From Nannochloris sp. 'desiccata' (lineage: Eukaryota > Chlorophyta > Trebouxiophyceae > Chlorellales > Chlorellaceae), in the NCBI GenBank assembly GCA_019044685.2, contig JAGTXX020000009.1, positions 124,001-188,000 on the forward strand: 64,000 nucleotides of DNA, given 5' to 3'. Both the position numbers and the translations under genes were made by a program. The notes under the pieces are model-generated. The model was given only the letters and a program-made list of their open reading frames with translations, ran no database searches and was not told the origin of the DNA. Each line of letters begins with the position of its first letter. Within the stretch, counting starts at the first letter, position 1. Shown piece by piece: positions 52,430-62,430 of the stretch.

Positions 52430-54448
52430 ATGGACCCTGCAGTAGGGTCCCGTCTTCTTGTCGGCAAACATGGAGCCACGATCAGATACGTTGGTCCAGT
52501 CGAAGGCCAAGACGGAGTCTGGGTTGGTCTAGAATGGGACGATCCAACACGTGGAAAACACGATGGACGACATTCCGGCACGCGCTACTTCTCTTGTCTC
52601 AGACACACGCACTCTGCTACCACTGCTGGATCATTTGTCCGTCTTCCAAAATTGATCGCCACTGCAGACTTGGGGCAAAGCTTAGAGACCGCAATCCAAT
52701 CCCGCTATAAAATCAATACTGATGAGCACAACAATATCAAAGACGACCCTGAAGTAGATAGCGAGGCGTATGTCCCCACAGCCTCTAATAGAAGAGTCCA
52801 GATCCGTCTCGTTGGAGCGGCAGCCATGGCAGCATTAGTTTCTCAAGATGGAGCTCTAGAACACGCCAGTTTCATTGATCAACGCATTAGCAATCTAGCG
52901 TTAACTACTCAAATGGGTATCCCATTTCTTAGAAATATAGCGACCTTGGATTTGTCGAACAATCTTATAGGAAATTGGTTGGCGGTGGCCGAGCTTTTAC
53001 AATTGTTTCCAAAGCTCCATACACTCAACCTTAGTGGTAATTTACTCGATATAGACTCACCTAACCGTATCAGTAGTAAGAGTGATGATGATGATAATGA
53101 TGATGATGCTAGCAATAATTCCGTACAATTGCCTTCTCTAAAGACTCTCGTATTAAACAATTGTGGTATCCGATGGTCTCAAGTAGTTTTTTCTTTGTCT
53201 CGGTATCTTCCGCACCTCACCGCTTTGCACCTCTGCCGCAACAATATTACAAAGCTAGAGATGCCCTCAGAAGTATTAGATGGAAAGAACAATGCCAGTA
53301 CAGAGGAAGTGCATGTACTTCTTGCAAGGAAGTTTCCTAAGCTAGAAACTTTGGATTTGGAAGATAATCTTTTGAGCGAGTGGAATGAGATAGCGGAGCA
53401 GGTACATGCTTTGCCACGTTTAAAGACACTGCTTCTTAGTGGTAATTTCCTAAAAACCATAAGCTATCCATGTACACGTAGTGATAGTACTGTTGGGATT
53501 GATAATAAAATTAGTAGCACTCTCTTTGTAGAGAATAATCATCATGCAGATGGTGGTGGCGGTAAAAACGGAAATCAAACTGGCGAGGCGTGTGGTGGTT
53601 TCAGGTCTTTAGAGCATCTGATGGTTGGCTCTAATCAACTCCACGGATGGAATGTAGCTGATGAACTGGATAAATTTCCTAGTTTAACAGATGTACGAAT
53701 ATCTAACAACCCATTGACTAACACAGCTGCTAAGAATACGAGTCGTCCATCAGAAGCAGAAAGTACACCTGCTGGGGTTGCTTTTCCGGTGCGGTATGAA
53801 TTAATAGCAAGAGTAAGTAAGCTTCACATGCTTAATGGAAGTGATATAAGAGCGGGAGAACGACAAGATGCAGAGCTGGCATATCTACGCCTTATTACAG
53901 ATGAAGTGGCAGAAGCAAAGGCTATTCAAACACAGGGAGGAACAGCGGAAGAACACAAAGCAGCTGCAGCAGCTGCAGCGGTAATTGAGCGACACCCTAA
54001 ATTGTCTTCTTTAGTAGCTAAATACGGCGAACTCACTGCTTCTGGACCTTCTTCATCTCAAGGTACCACACTCTCAAGCTCTATGGTGGAGTTAGTCTTC
54101 ATTTTGGGCGCTAAACAAGTCAAAAAGAAAGTTCCTACTACGTTGACCATCGGCCGATTAAAACCATTACTAGAGCGAGTGCTTAGAATAAAGCTAGGAC
54201 ATCAGTGTATCTCCCTTGTAGACACTTTAGATGGCAGTAAGAGTGAAGATGTGACGTCTCAAGATGGGAAAGAGCTTGGCTTTTATGGAGTAGCCAATGG
54301 ATGGAGTGTAGAAGTGGGCAAGAGGGATGTTGCAGCAGCAGTGGCAGCAAAAGGTGCGATGGTAGCTGAGCAGGAGAGAAGGATGGAGGAGCATGAACGA
54401 GGTTTACAGAGATTAAGAGCAGAAGAAGAGAGGCTCATGGTGGGGTAG
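52430..54448 (+). CDS. TBCE: Tubulin-folding cofactor E
   Basis: Cofactor that captures alpha-tubulin and, with cofactor D, assembles or disassembles tubulin dimers. Single exon, 672 residues from ATG 52430. N-terminal CAP-Gly domain (residues ~5-75): GSRLLVGKHGATIRYVG, VWVGLEWDDPTRGKHDGRHS (GKHDG in place of the usual GKNDG) and GSFVRLPKL. Then a leucine-rich-repeat region (~150-450): NIATLDLSNNLIGNW, LHTLNLSGNLLDI, LKTLLLSGNFL, VRISNNPL, interrupted by Asp/Asn-rich insertions. A ubiquitin-like domain closes the family core at about 555-640 (VELVFILGAKQVKKKVPTTL), and the last 40 residues form a charged coiled coil. CAP-Gly, LRR and Ubl in this order are diagnostic of TBCE. Longer than usual (~530) because of the insertions and tail. 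Confidence 0.92.
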   Translation: MDPAVGSRLLVGKHGATIRYVGPVEGQDGVWVGLEWDDPTRGKHDGRHSGTRYFSCLRHTHSATTAGSFVRLPKLIATADLGQSLETAIQSRYKINTDEHNNIKDDPEVDSEAYVPTASNRRVQIRLVGAAAMAALVSQDGALEHASFIDQRISNLALTTQMGIPFLRNIATLDLSNNLIGNWLAVAELLQLFPKLHTLNLSGNLLDIDSPNRISSKSDDDDNDDDASNNSVQLPSLKTLVLNNCGIRWSQVVFSLSRYLPHLTALHLCRNNITKLEMPSEVLDGKNNASTEEVHVLLARKFPKLETLDLEDNLLSEWNEIAEQVHALPRLKTLLLSGNFLKTISYPCTRSDSTVGIDNKISSTLFVENNHHADGGGGKNGNQTGEACGGFRSLEHLMVGSNQLHGWNVADELDKFPSLTDVRISNNPLTNTAAKNTSRPSEAESTPAGVAFPVRYELIARVSKLHMLNGSDIRAGERQDAELAYLRLITDEVAEAKAIQTQGGTAEEHKAAAAAAAVIERHPKLSSLVAKYGELTASGPSSSQGTTLSSSMVELVFILGAKQVKKKVPTTLTIGRLKPLLERVLRIKLGHQCISLVDTLDGSKSEDVTSQDGKELGFYGVANGWSVEVGKRDVAAAVAAKGAMVAEQERRMEEHERGLQRLRAEEERLMVG

Positions 54449-54626
54449 AGACCTATCTAGCTCTTGTTGGGTCTCTGGCACTTCAACAAAGCAAGTTGCT
54501 GAACTGTGGATGAGACTCTTTATTGCACTTTATCTTGAATGAAACACAAGCACATTGCCACTTTATTATTCTATTCTATCTCTACATAACCCATGGAATC
54601 GATCTTTTACGGCGTACGCAGTAGCA

Positions 54627-56207
54627 ATGGTGTCAGCAGCTCAAATTTTTAAGATGAAGGCGTTTGCTCCATTGCAGGCAAAAGTATCTTCTTTCAGGAA
54701 AAGAAATATAGCTGCAGCAGCATCGGATGCTAAACATGCTGAGCTACCAGATCCTAAAAATTTTAGTGATCCTAAATGCACCAATTTCTCTGTAGCTATC
54801 ATGGGAGATTTACACATCTCTAGAAACCCCGAAGAACTCACTCTTTTTAACGAAGCACGTGATCAGCTCCGCAACATGGTAACTCAAGATGGTATAGACG
54901 CTTCTCGTGTAGTTCAACTAGGAGATTTAGGTAATTACGATGCTGGCTGGCCAGGTTCATCTGCATGCTTTGATCTCGCCAGCCAATTCCTTGATAGCTT
55001 TGGCCTCCCTACTGCCATGGTCTTGGGAAACCACGATGTAGAAGGAGCTGAATTCGAAACTGATGAAGAAAATCTCGCAGCGTGGCATTCTACTTTCAAA
55101 CAACGCCACTACTGGTCAGCCGACCTCGGCCCCGCCACGCTCATCGGTCTCTCTACCACTCGCTTCAGAAGCAACCCATTCTCTGTCCACGAAGTCCACA
55201 TTGATGAAGAACAGATGGAATTTTTGGAACGTCAACTTGAAGCTGCTAGTGCAGGAAAGAGGCCTGTTGTCATGTTTACCCACGCCCCAATCATGGGCTC
55301 TGGCCTTAAGGCAATACAAGCAGTCCATGTGAAAAATCGTTGTGCATGGCTCAACCACTCTTCCGACCCTTCCAGATTCATGAAATTGGTCAACAAGCAC
55401 TCTAACTGCGTTAAACTATGGTTTTCTGGCCATTTCCACTTAAGTCAATCGTACCCCGATAGCATCTCTCTTGTGGGTAGTACCGCTTACATTCTTACAG
55501 GAGTCATCGGAGATCACTCTTCTAGAGACGGATTACGTCATTCTCGGATTTTAAAGGGCACTGCAGATAGTTTCGAAGTATATACTGTAGATCACGATAC
55601 AAACTCTCTGCGATTAGATTTACAAGGGCGGTGGGATGATCGAAGGCCTCCAAAATACATGGTCCCCTCGAGTGAACTTCTTTGCGATCCTTCCAGTGGC
55701 TGGTTATGCTCCGAAATAGACTGTTCTGTAGATTTTGATGCTGATGTATGCCAAGAAAAAGAAGAGAACGATGAACAGATGATTCTTTCGTTTAATGATA
55801 ACGACAACAAAGTAAATACAGGCGGAGGAACGTGGTTCAATGCAGGCGCCAAAACCATGCTTTCTTTACAAGAAGAAGTCTTGGTAGAATACGATATAGC
55901 AAGCATGTCCCCTATTGGCGCTGTCTTTTTAAACGTACCGGAGAATGCGGTTGTAAGACTGGTGGATACGGAAGGACGAACGGTCGATTCTGTGACCGGA
56001 GATGGATCTGATGCTGTGGCGGTAGAAATTGTCGACCCCGAGTTAAAAAATCCAGATAATGGTGAGGGTGTCGCGTTGATGAGGGCAGAAAGGAATGATC
56101 AAGGCTGTTTTTATCAGATATTCCAGCATAACAAATGGGTTGCGAAGAAAAAGAAAGAAGCGGAAGAGGCAGCAAGGCGAGCTGCAGGTGTAGTGCAGGC
56201 AGCATAG
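54627..56207 (+). CDS. Calcineurin-like metallophosphoesterase, probably plastid-targeted
   Basis: Binuclear-metal phosphoesterase. Single exon, 526 residues from ATG 54627; the start MVSAAQIFKMKAFAPLQAKV with SSFRKRNIAAAAS looks like a transit peptide. Metal-ligand motifs occur in order: MGDLHIS (D-x-H), LGDLGNYDAG (GDxxN), VLGNHDVEG (GNHD), MFTHAPIMG (H) and SGHFHLSQS (GHxH). Phosphoesterase core ends near residue 330. A C-terminal extension of about 190 residues with no recognised domain follows, ending in a charged helix with KKKKEAEEAARRAA. Substrate unknown: the motif set is shared by protein, nucleotide and phospholipid phosphatases. Converges with PPIL3 177 bases away. Confidence 0.88.
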   Translation: MVSAAQIFKMKAFAPLQAKVSSFRKRNIAAAASDAKHAELPDPKNFSDPKCTNFSVAIMGDLHISRNPEELTLFNEARDQLRNMVTQDGIDASRVVQLGDLGNYDAGWPGSSACFDLASQFLDSFGLPTAMVLGNHDVEGAEFETDEENLAAWHSTFKQRHYWSADLGPATLIGLSTTRFRSNPFSVHEVHIDEEQMEFLERQLEAASAGKRPVVMFTHAPIMGSGLKAIQAVHVKNRCAWLNHSSDPSRFMKLVNKHSNCVKLWFSGHFHLSQSYPDSISLVGSTAYILTGVIGDHSSRDGLRHSRILKGTADSFEVYTVDHDTNSLRLDLQGRWDDRRPPKYMVPSSELLCDPSSGWLCSEIDCSVDFDADVCQEKEENDEQMILSFNDNDNKVNTGGGTWFNAGAKTMLSLQEEVLVEYDIASMSPIGAVFLNVPENAVVRLVDTEGRTVDSVTGDGSDAVAVEIVDPELKNPDNGEGVALMRAERNDQGCFYQIFQHNKWVAKKKKEAEEAARRAAGVVQAA

Positions 56208-56384
56208 ACAAATTTTACAATTCTCTTTTGTTTTTAAAATAGATTTTAGATTTTAAATTGACCTGAACCTTAACGTATTATGACGACCAACATTGAGGTA
56301 TTGAATGTGAATTGTAATTATCTTACACACTGTATAAATTACACCAAATGATAGTATTTAAGCAAAATAAATTTTGGAAGTTTC

Positions 56385-57021
56385 CTACTGCGCCAAAGGA
56401 TTAGCATGAAGTGTTACTCTATTCAATCGAATTTCTTGTATTGGTCTATCCCCCGCAGCTGTGGGTACCCTCTCCATCTTATCTAAAGTATCCATACCAT
56501 CGATCACATGCCCGAATATCGTATATTTACCTGTAGAGGACGCAGAAATATATATAAAATTAGTTTTGACCAAAGGAAAAAACAGAAAGAAAAAAAACAT
56601 CCTCGTCAATGACACCTAGTTTCTCTAATTAATTCTCTTGAGACTGTACTCGACATTCGTCTCTTTCTTACCATTAAGGTGTGTATGGGCTTTATATGTA
56701 ATAAAAAAACTGACTTCCATTACTATTAGGGCCAGAATTAGCCATCGAGACAATCCCTCTTCGGGAATGTTTCAAGGACTCTACAATTTCATCTTGAAAT
56801 TTCCCATTTGGGGTGTTGTAGATAGATTTTCCACCTTTACCCGTCCCAGTTGGGTCACCACCTTGGATCATAAAGCCTTTAATGTTGCGGTGGAATACAG
56901 TTTTATCGTAATACCCGGAGGCACAGAGAGCGAGGAAATTGGTGGCGGTGCGGGGGACTTCGTCGCAGTAAATTTCTAGTTTTAGGTCGCCTAAAGTGGT
57001 ATGTAGCGTCAAAGACTGCAT
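56385..57021 (-). CDS. PPIL3: Cyclophilin-type peptidyl-prolyl isomerase, PPIL3-like; frame broken by one extra base
   Basis: Small spliceosome-associated cyclophilin. Exon 1 56672-57021 and exon 2 56385-56530; together 496 bases, one too many for a whole number of codons. Conserved segments: [60 protein letters not shown], then after the break [27 protein letters not shown] and the ending HANPLAQ, which matches PPIL3. In the minus strand, SQFF is followed by seven T (56703-56709) where six would give the expected [12 protein letters not shown]; as written, the frame ends with YYI and a stop. Corrected, the protein would be about 164 residues, the usual size. Either an assembly error or a real frameshift. 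Confidence 0.9.
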
Positions 57022-57589
57022 AGATGAGAATGGGGAAATTGTAAATATCTTTTCATCGATTATTGAGGCATCAAAAGATGATTTTCGATATACTTGCCAT
57101 GATGGTTTAATTTAAAATTTAGAAGAATTGATCAGATGATGCGATGAGGCAGCAATGGTTCGTTATTTTGGTCTAAATGCAGAAGTTTCACTTTATTATG
57201 TTTCCAATGAAAGAATATAGAGTTATTAGAGTGTGAATGGCTTCGCAAAGACCCCCTGTTTAGGGCTGGTTTAGGGTTTTAGCTTTGCAAGTTGTGGCTC
57301 GTGGGCCCAACTTGGCAATCGTTGCAACACGTGACTATTTTTGTCGTGACCTGGCAGTGCCCGCGGCTTTACTTTTATCCCCCAATAGGCCAATGCACAC
57401 CCTCCTAACATTGCTATATCATTCTTGAAACTTGAAAGGAGAGGTGCCGAGCAGTTGCGACGTGTTTCGTTGGGCAACTTTTCAATCAGCCATTGGTTAT
57501 AAATATCTTAACCAAATAAACTGCCATTGCGCGAAGCATTCGCCTTTTTCCACACGCCTAAGTTTGCACAGTAATCATAGTTGTGTAGA
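57022..57589. promoter_or_regulatory. Divergent region between PPIL3 and ornithine aminotransferase
   Basis: 568 bases containing both start regions and leaders. No gene or clear element recognised; short open frames over the OAT start are shadows. Confidence 0.4.
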
Positions 57590-58937
57590 ATGTTGCGTTC
57601 TAAGGCGTCCGAGGTCTGCCGCAGACTTGTGCCTTTGCAATCATCCATCCCCGCAACTGCAGGGATCTCCTCTTCCAGCATTCTGGCTGCGGGAGATGCC
57701 CTTGACCCTGCCCAGACCTCTAAACAACAAAAGTACATCGATATCGAGAACAAGTATGGTGCTCACAATTACCACCCTCTCCCTGTCGTGCTTGAACGTG
57801 GCAGCGGCATTTTCATGTGGGACGTGGATGGTAAAAAATATTACGACTTCCTTTCTGGCTATTCTGCAGTCAACCAAGGTCATTGCCACCCTAAAATCAT
57901 CGATGCATTCGTAACTCAGGCTAAAAAACTCACACTAACTTCCAGAGCTTTTTTCAATGACGCTCTCGGTGATTATGAACAATATATTACTCAACTGCTT
58001 GGCTACGATAAGGTCTTGCCTATGAATACAGGTGTAGAAGGTGGCGAAACCGCAGTAAAGCTTGCCCGTAAGTGGGGATATACCGTTAAAAAAGTCCCTG
58101 ATAATAAAGCTAAAATTTTATTCGCTAGAGAAAACTTTTGGGGGAGAACGACATCTGCAATTTCATCTTCAACTGACCCTGAATCGTATGAAGGGTTTGG
58201 ACCCTATATGCCTGGGTTTGAGATTATCCCGTACAACGATTTAGATGCGTTGAAAAATAAGCTTGAAAACGACCCTCATATCGTGGCATTTATGGTGGAG
58301 CCAATTCAAGGAGAAGCCGGCGTTGTGGTGCCTCAAGAGGGCTATCTGAGTAAAGCTCACGAGTTATTGAAAAAAACACAATGCTTTATTAATTTCTGAT
58401 GAAGTACAAACTGGTTTGTGTCGTACGGGCAAGATGCTGTGCAGTGAATGGGATGGAGCCAGGCCTGATATTGTTGTTTTAGGGAAAGCTCTCAGTGGAG
58501 GTACCATGCCGGTTTCTGCTGTGTTGGCGGATGATGACATTATGTTGACAATTAAACGAGGACAGCATGGATCCACCTATGGAGGCAACCCCGTTGCTGC
58601 ACGGGTTGCTATCGCCTCTTTAGAGGTGCTTGTTGAGGAAAAATTGGGTGAAAATGCTGCGAAGTTGGGTCCTAAATTTAGGGCAGCGCTCGAAAAGATT
58701 GATTCTCCTCTGTTGCAATCAGTCCGTGGTAGAGGTTTATTGAACGCTATTGTTATTGATGATACCAAAGGTGTCTCTGCATGGGATATCTGTTTGGAAT
58801 TGATGAAAGAAGGGTTGTTGACCAAGCCTACTCATCAAAATATAATTCGTTTGGCACCGCCCTTGGTGATTACTGAAGAGCAGATGAACGAGGCAACTGA
58901 GATCATTAAGAAAGTTCTGATCCGAATGGCAAAGTAA
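57590..58937 (+). CDS. OAT: Ornithine aminotransferase, mitochondrial; frame broken by one extra base
   Basis: PLP enzyme converting ornithine and 2-oxoglutarate to glutamate semialdehyde. The length 57590-58937 is one base over a multiple of three. The first part ([19 protein letters not shown], a mitochondrial presequence, then [62 protein letters not shown]) runs to [14 protein letters not shown] and stops. The rest, in another frame, restores the expected [20 protein letters not shown], then VLGKALSGG with the PLP lysine, [11 protein letters not shown], and ends at KKVLIRMAK. The junction is seven A at 58370-58376; with six, the frame reads straight through [13 protein letters not shown] to about 448 residues. 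All catalytic positions are present, so the enzyme is probably functional in life. Confidence 0.92.
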
Positions 58938-59924
58938 CGCGGTAGTTTAAATTGAATGTGTGATGTTTTCTATTTCTGTCCAGTGCAATGTAGACCGAGT
59001 GTAAATATGTAGAGCAGTTGGCCTCAATTTCAGAGACATACATCGTGCTGTTCAACAGTAATACTAAGGTGGAGAAGGATTTAGGGTTCTTTATTGCCCT
59101 GTAACCTCGGTATTGCCCAATCTTTTTCAAGTCCTCTGTGGGTAACGTTTACCGCAATTCGAGGAAGAAAGATGCAAGAAGGAAGAAAGCAAGGAAGAAA
59201 GAAAGAACAAACACGGCGAAGGGACGGTGCCTAATGAAGGATATATATCCCTCAACTTAAGAGAAAAGTAATTACATCGAGCCCTGTGGGTCCTTTTCTT
59301 CCTCAAGAATATTTTAATTATCAAGGTTAGAGACAGAGGGGGCTAGGTAGAAAGGTTTTGGGCAATCTGAAGCAGTAGTTCAAGCGAGGCCCATTCATGC
59401 CATGGCATGGCTCCATGCTGTGCTGTGGTTTTGAGAGTGCCCAGAATTTTGAATATTGAAGCTCTCTTAGTGAACTGCTGGGGACTCCAGCGTTCAATAT
59501 AGATTTAGGAATTCTTTCGTAGGAGTATATAGCCCATTTTTATCCTCGTCTCTCTGTAGAAGTAGGAAGGATCGTCTTTAAATTTGGTAATTTAAGCCAA
59601 CGAATCAAACCCACAACGCGATCACCCCCGGACGGATAGACATAGCCTCATCTGGTATTTGTATATATATAGCAGAGGTATTAGGATCTCTCTTAGGTAG
59701 GTTTTATTAGTATTTTAGGGTAATATACCAAATTTAGGTGAGAAAGCGTAAATTTCCAAACAAAACAAAGCGTCATCCCTCGTTTTGCTTGCTGGGATAT
59801 CATTTTAGTGTCCGTGTTGCCAATCACATAGCAACCTGATGGCTGCTTTTATGCTCAAAGTTTCTCATCACCTCCAGTTGAAACCTAAATTTTGTCGCTC
59901 TCCTATTTCTGCAGGATAGGCGCA
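58938..59924. other. Long intergenic region, no gene recognised
   Basis: Holds the 3' region of OAT (TGTAA at 59100-59104) and the 5' region of the next gene. An acceptor-like TATTTCTGCAG at 59904-59914, just before ATG 59925, suggests an intron in the leader. A 14-base perfect palindrome CATGCCATGGCATG is at 59396-59409. No tRNA or snRNA recognised. Confidence 0.5.
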
Positions 59925-60664
59925 ATGACAAGTGCAACACATGGATCGCAAGCGCATTCATATGCTGAGTTTAATCTTGTTCCCCTGCCCGCCAATGCGG
60001 TCCCTTTGGGTTCCAGCACAAGCGCATTCATTCCCAACGTTGCAAGTCAGAAGCCCAACTCTCTCTCACGTCTAGGCGAGCTGCACAAGTTCCTAATTCA
60101 GTGCGAAGATCCCGCATACTACGGGAACTATTATCAGGTAAGAAAATAACTCGCATTCACTTGATTATCCATTTACGGTTGACCCCTCGCTGACCATTAT
60201 TGTGTCATCCCAAATTGCAGTTGCTCAATTCCGCTTCCCCGGACATGCTTCAAGACGCATTAAAATCTCTGAAAGAACGTTCGCAATGGCTGGATGAGCA
60301 GCAAAATATCGAATTTACCAAATTGCTCTCATTAAACATCCTTCCGGTGGCGGTTAGCAGCGCCCTCAACCATATGATTGAACCAACCCCTCCTGCACCT
60401 ATTCCCGATGCACACGCCTATAGAAGTAATGCAGTAAATACCTCTAACTATAAAAATATTTCTGCGACACCTGAGGTAGCGGCTGTACTTTCTTTATCAG
60501 CAGCTGCAATGCCCGCTGCATTGGAGCAGCACCAACTTGTGCGCGATAGTGTTACGCCCCCCAACCATGCAACTATTGATACTGCTGCGAAAGGTAACGG
60601 GGTTAGAGAGACGGGCCCTGCCAAGAAAGTTCAGCAGGCGAAACTCAAGCGTAAACGCACTTAG
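59925..60664 (+). CDS. Small unknown protein with a conserved-looking helical core
   Basis: Exons 59925-60137 and 60221-60664 (GTAAGA/TTGCAG, phase 0), 218 residues. Not recognised. Residues ~47-120 look like a helical domain: LSRLGELHKFLIQCEDPAYY then LLNSASPDMLQDALKSLKER, SQWLDEQQNIEFTKLLSLNI. The second half is Ala/Pro/Thr-rich and ends in a basic stretch KKVQQAKLKRKRT, which resembles a nuclear localisation signal. No membrane segment or targeting peptide. The sharp change from an ordered core to a basic low-complexity tail fits a nuclear regulatory subunit, but that is speculation. Confidence 0.75.
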
Positions 60665-61003
60665 TTTGGCAGTAATAGAGGCGGTGTTTTCTTTGTTGGG
60701 TATCAAATTTATTTTGGTTGGCTGGCAGGATTTTTCTTAGACTTGTCTGTCTTTTTTAGCTAGGTAGATTATTCATATGTTTTTAAACTTGTACTGTATG
60801 TAATATACGTTTGCAATTAAGCACAACTAGTAGACGAGCTGAGCAAACGCTCTCGGGGTCAATCTCAGATTGAATCTGTTAACAACGCTTTCGGTTTCGA
60901 AAATTAAACCTGTGGACCTCTGCATAATTGACACACAACAATTGCAAGTCTACAAATTTGCAGTCATTTAGAACTAGATCTTAACTATATTCAGCGACCA
61001 AAT
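60665..61003. other. Intergenic region, no gene recognised
   Basis: Same-strand spacer of 339 bases. TGTAA at 60799-60803 is a plausible polyadenylation signal for the upstream gene; the rest would be the promoter of the TRIC-like gene. Confidence 0.5.
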
Positions 61004-61921
61004 ATGGCTGAGGTTCTTTCTGCTACTGTCGGCACTGTCGCTGGCATTGCTACCAATGTCTTGAAGACTACAGCTGCTGTAACCAAGCTTGGTCAGTTCC
61101 CTGGCCTGGTCAGCTTGGTTCCATTTACCTTTCTGCTTTGGGGACACTGCCTCGCGGTCGCCGGCGTCACCCGCGGTCGCTACTCTGGCCAGCAATTACT
61201 CTCATTTGTGCAAGGCTTTTTGATGGCGTTTGGTGGTGGTATCGCATCCAACCTCTTCCTCGGCAACCCTACAAGCAACGTTATCTTCCAGGGTAACCAG
61301 GCTGTATTGATCTGGACTGCTTCTTGGTGGATTGTTAATCATCAACCATTTGATATTGTCTCCAAGGCACTTGATCTCGCTCCTGTTGGTATCGCGGCCA
61401 GAGCCTGCTTACAGGTTCTCCGGGCCAGTGTCCTCGTCTCTCAGGTTGACGCTGCTGCCAAGGCCTTCCCTGGTGTCATCGCTCCGGCTATCATCGCTGG
61501 TGCTCTTGCTGCGTCTGGCGGTAAGATCTCCACCGATATTGTTGCTTCATTCGCTGGTCTGCGTGCTCCCTTTGAAGTTTCCAACCCTACTTACGTTCTC
61601 CGTAGCTCCCTTGTTGGGTCCTCTGTTTACTACGTCACCGTCTACGTCCTCAAGGCACTCACCGCCACTGAGGGACTTGCTCTCGTTCTCCTCGCCTTTT
61701 TGGCTCACACCCTCTCTGACGACCTCTTGGGTTCTGCGTACGACTACACCGTGCCTGTCATTAACGTCTTCAACACTGTTACTTTAATTGCCCCCCCTGC
61801 TAAGCGCGCTATCCGCACCACCGCTACTCGTGGCCGTGCCCCCGCAGCTACCGCTGCTCCATCTACCCCACGCTCGGCAAGCAAAGCCCGCACCCCCAGT
61901 CGCCGCCGTCGCAGCGATTGA
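61004..61921 (+). CDS. TRIC-type cation channel-like membrane protein
   Basis: Related to trimeric intracellular cation channels of the ER/sarcoplasmic reticulum. Single exon, 305 residues. Visible TRIC features: FVQGFLMAFGGGIASNLFLG (the Gly-rich bend GGG in a pore helix), WTASWWIVNHQPFDIVSKAL (WW...PFD), ARACLQVLRASVLVSQVDAA with the basic residues of the following helix, APAIIAGALAASGG (second Gly bend), and LRSSLVGSSVYYVTVYVL at the end of the core. About seven hydrophobic segments, as in TRIC. The C-terminal ~40 residues are Arg/Ser/Ala-rich (RGRAPAATAAPSTPRS, SKARTPSRRRRSD), a basic tail longer than usual. Codon use is C-rich, suggesting high expression. Confidence 0.85.
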   Translation: MAEVLSATVGTVAGIATNVLKTTAAVTKLGQFPGLVSLVPFTFLLWGHCLAVAGVTRGRYSGQQLLSFVQGFLMAFGGGIASNLFLGNPTSNVIFQGNQAVLIWTASWWIVNHQPFDIVSKALDLAPVGIAARACLQVLRASVLVSQVDAAAKAFPGVIAPAIIAGALAASGGKISTDIVASFAGLRAPFEVSNPTYVLRSSLVGSSVYYVTVYVLKALTATEGLALVLLAFLAHTLSDDLLGSAYDYTVPVINVFNTVTLIAPPAKRAIRTTATRGRAPAATAAPSTPRSASKARTPSRRRRSD

Positions 61922-62430
61922 GAAGCTTGTATGGTCAACTCATTTTGTTACGTAATGCCTACGAAGCTTTATATACTCGCCATCACTTCAAATTATTATG
62001 GATAATTTACCAATTTTGCTGACGCGAAGCACACACAAATTACAAACCATTTGTTGACCATACCACCATCACCACCACTGTCTTTGTGGTTTTCCCCCTT
62101 TTTTTGTTTTTGAGAAAACTCACTTTTAAGATTTTTTTTTGAAAATAAGATTTGACGACACACTTTTTTGAATTCACTACTTTTTTTAAACAATAACCCG
62201 GACGTGCACTTGTTTTCTTCATATTTCCATTGCCTCTCTGCCCGTTCTTTTAAAAAGAAGCGGCGTTGTCCTTCTCCTTTTTTCAACGCCTTGCCATTTC
62301 CCGACAATAAAACCCATTTCTACACAATTTTTCTGACCTGTCCTCACGTGTAAGACATCAATATAATTTCATTTACAAATCAATCAATCAAAACAAGGAA
62401 TAGAAAGCAACAGCAAAGTTTTGTTTTTTC
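61922..62430. other. Convergent intergenic region, no gene recognised
   Basis: Spacer between the TRIC-like gene and the small plastid protein gene, AT-rich, with several T runs. The overlapping open frames on both strands here show no features. Confidence 0.5.

Noticed and set aside
58380..58400. TGA readthrough or selenocysteine as an explanation of the OAT break
   Set aside because: The conserved protein resumes in a different frame, so a recoded stop cannot explain it; a one-base excess in the A run does.
59396..59409. Perfect 14-base palindrome CATGCCATGGCATG in intergenic DNA
   Set aside because: Single copy, no flanking gene or second site; palindromes of this size are not rare in 64 kb.
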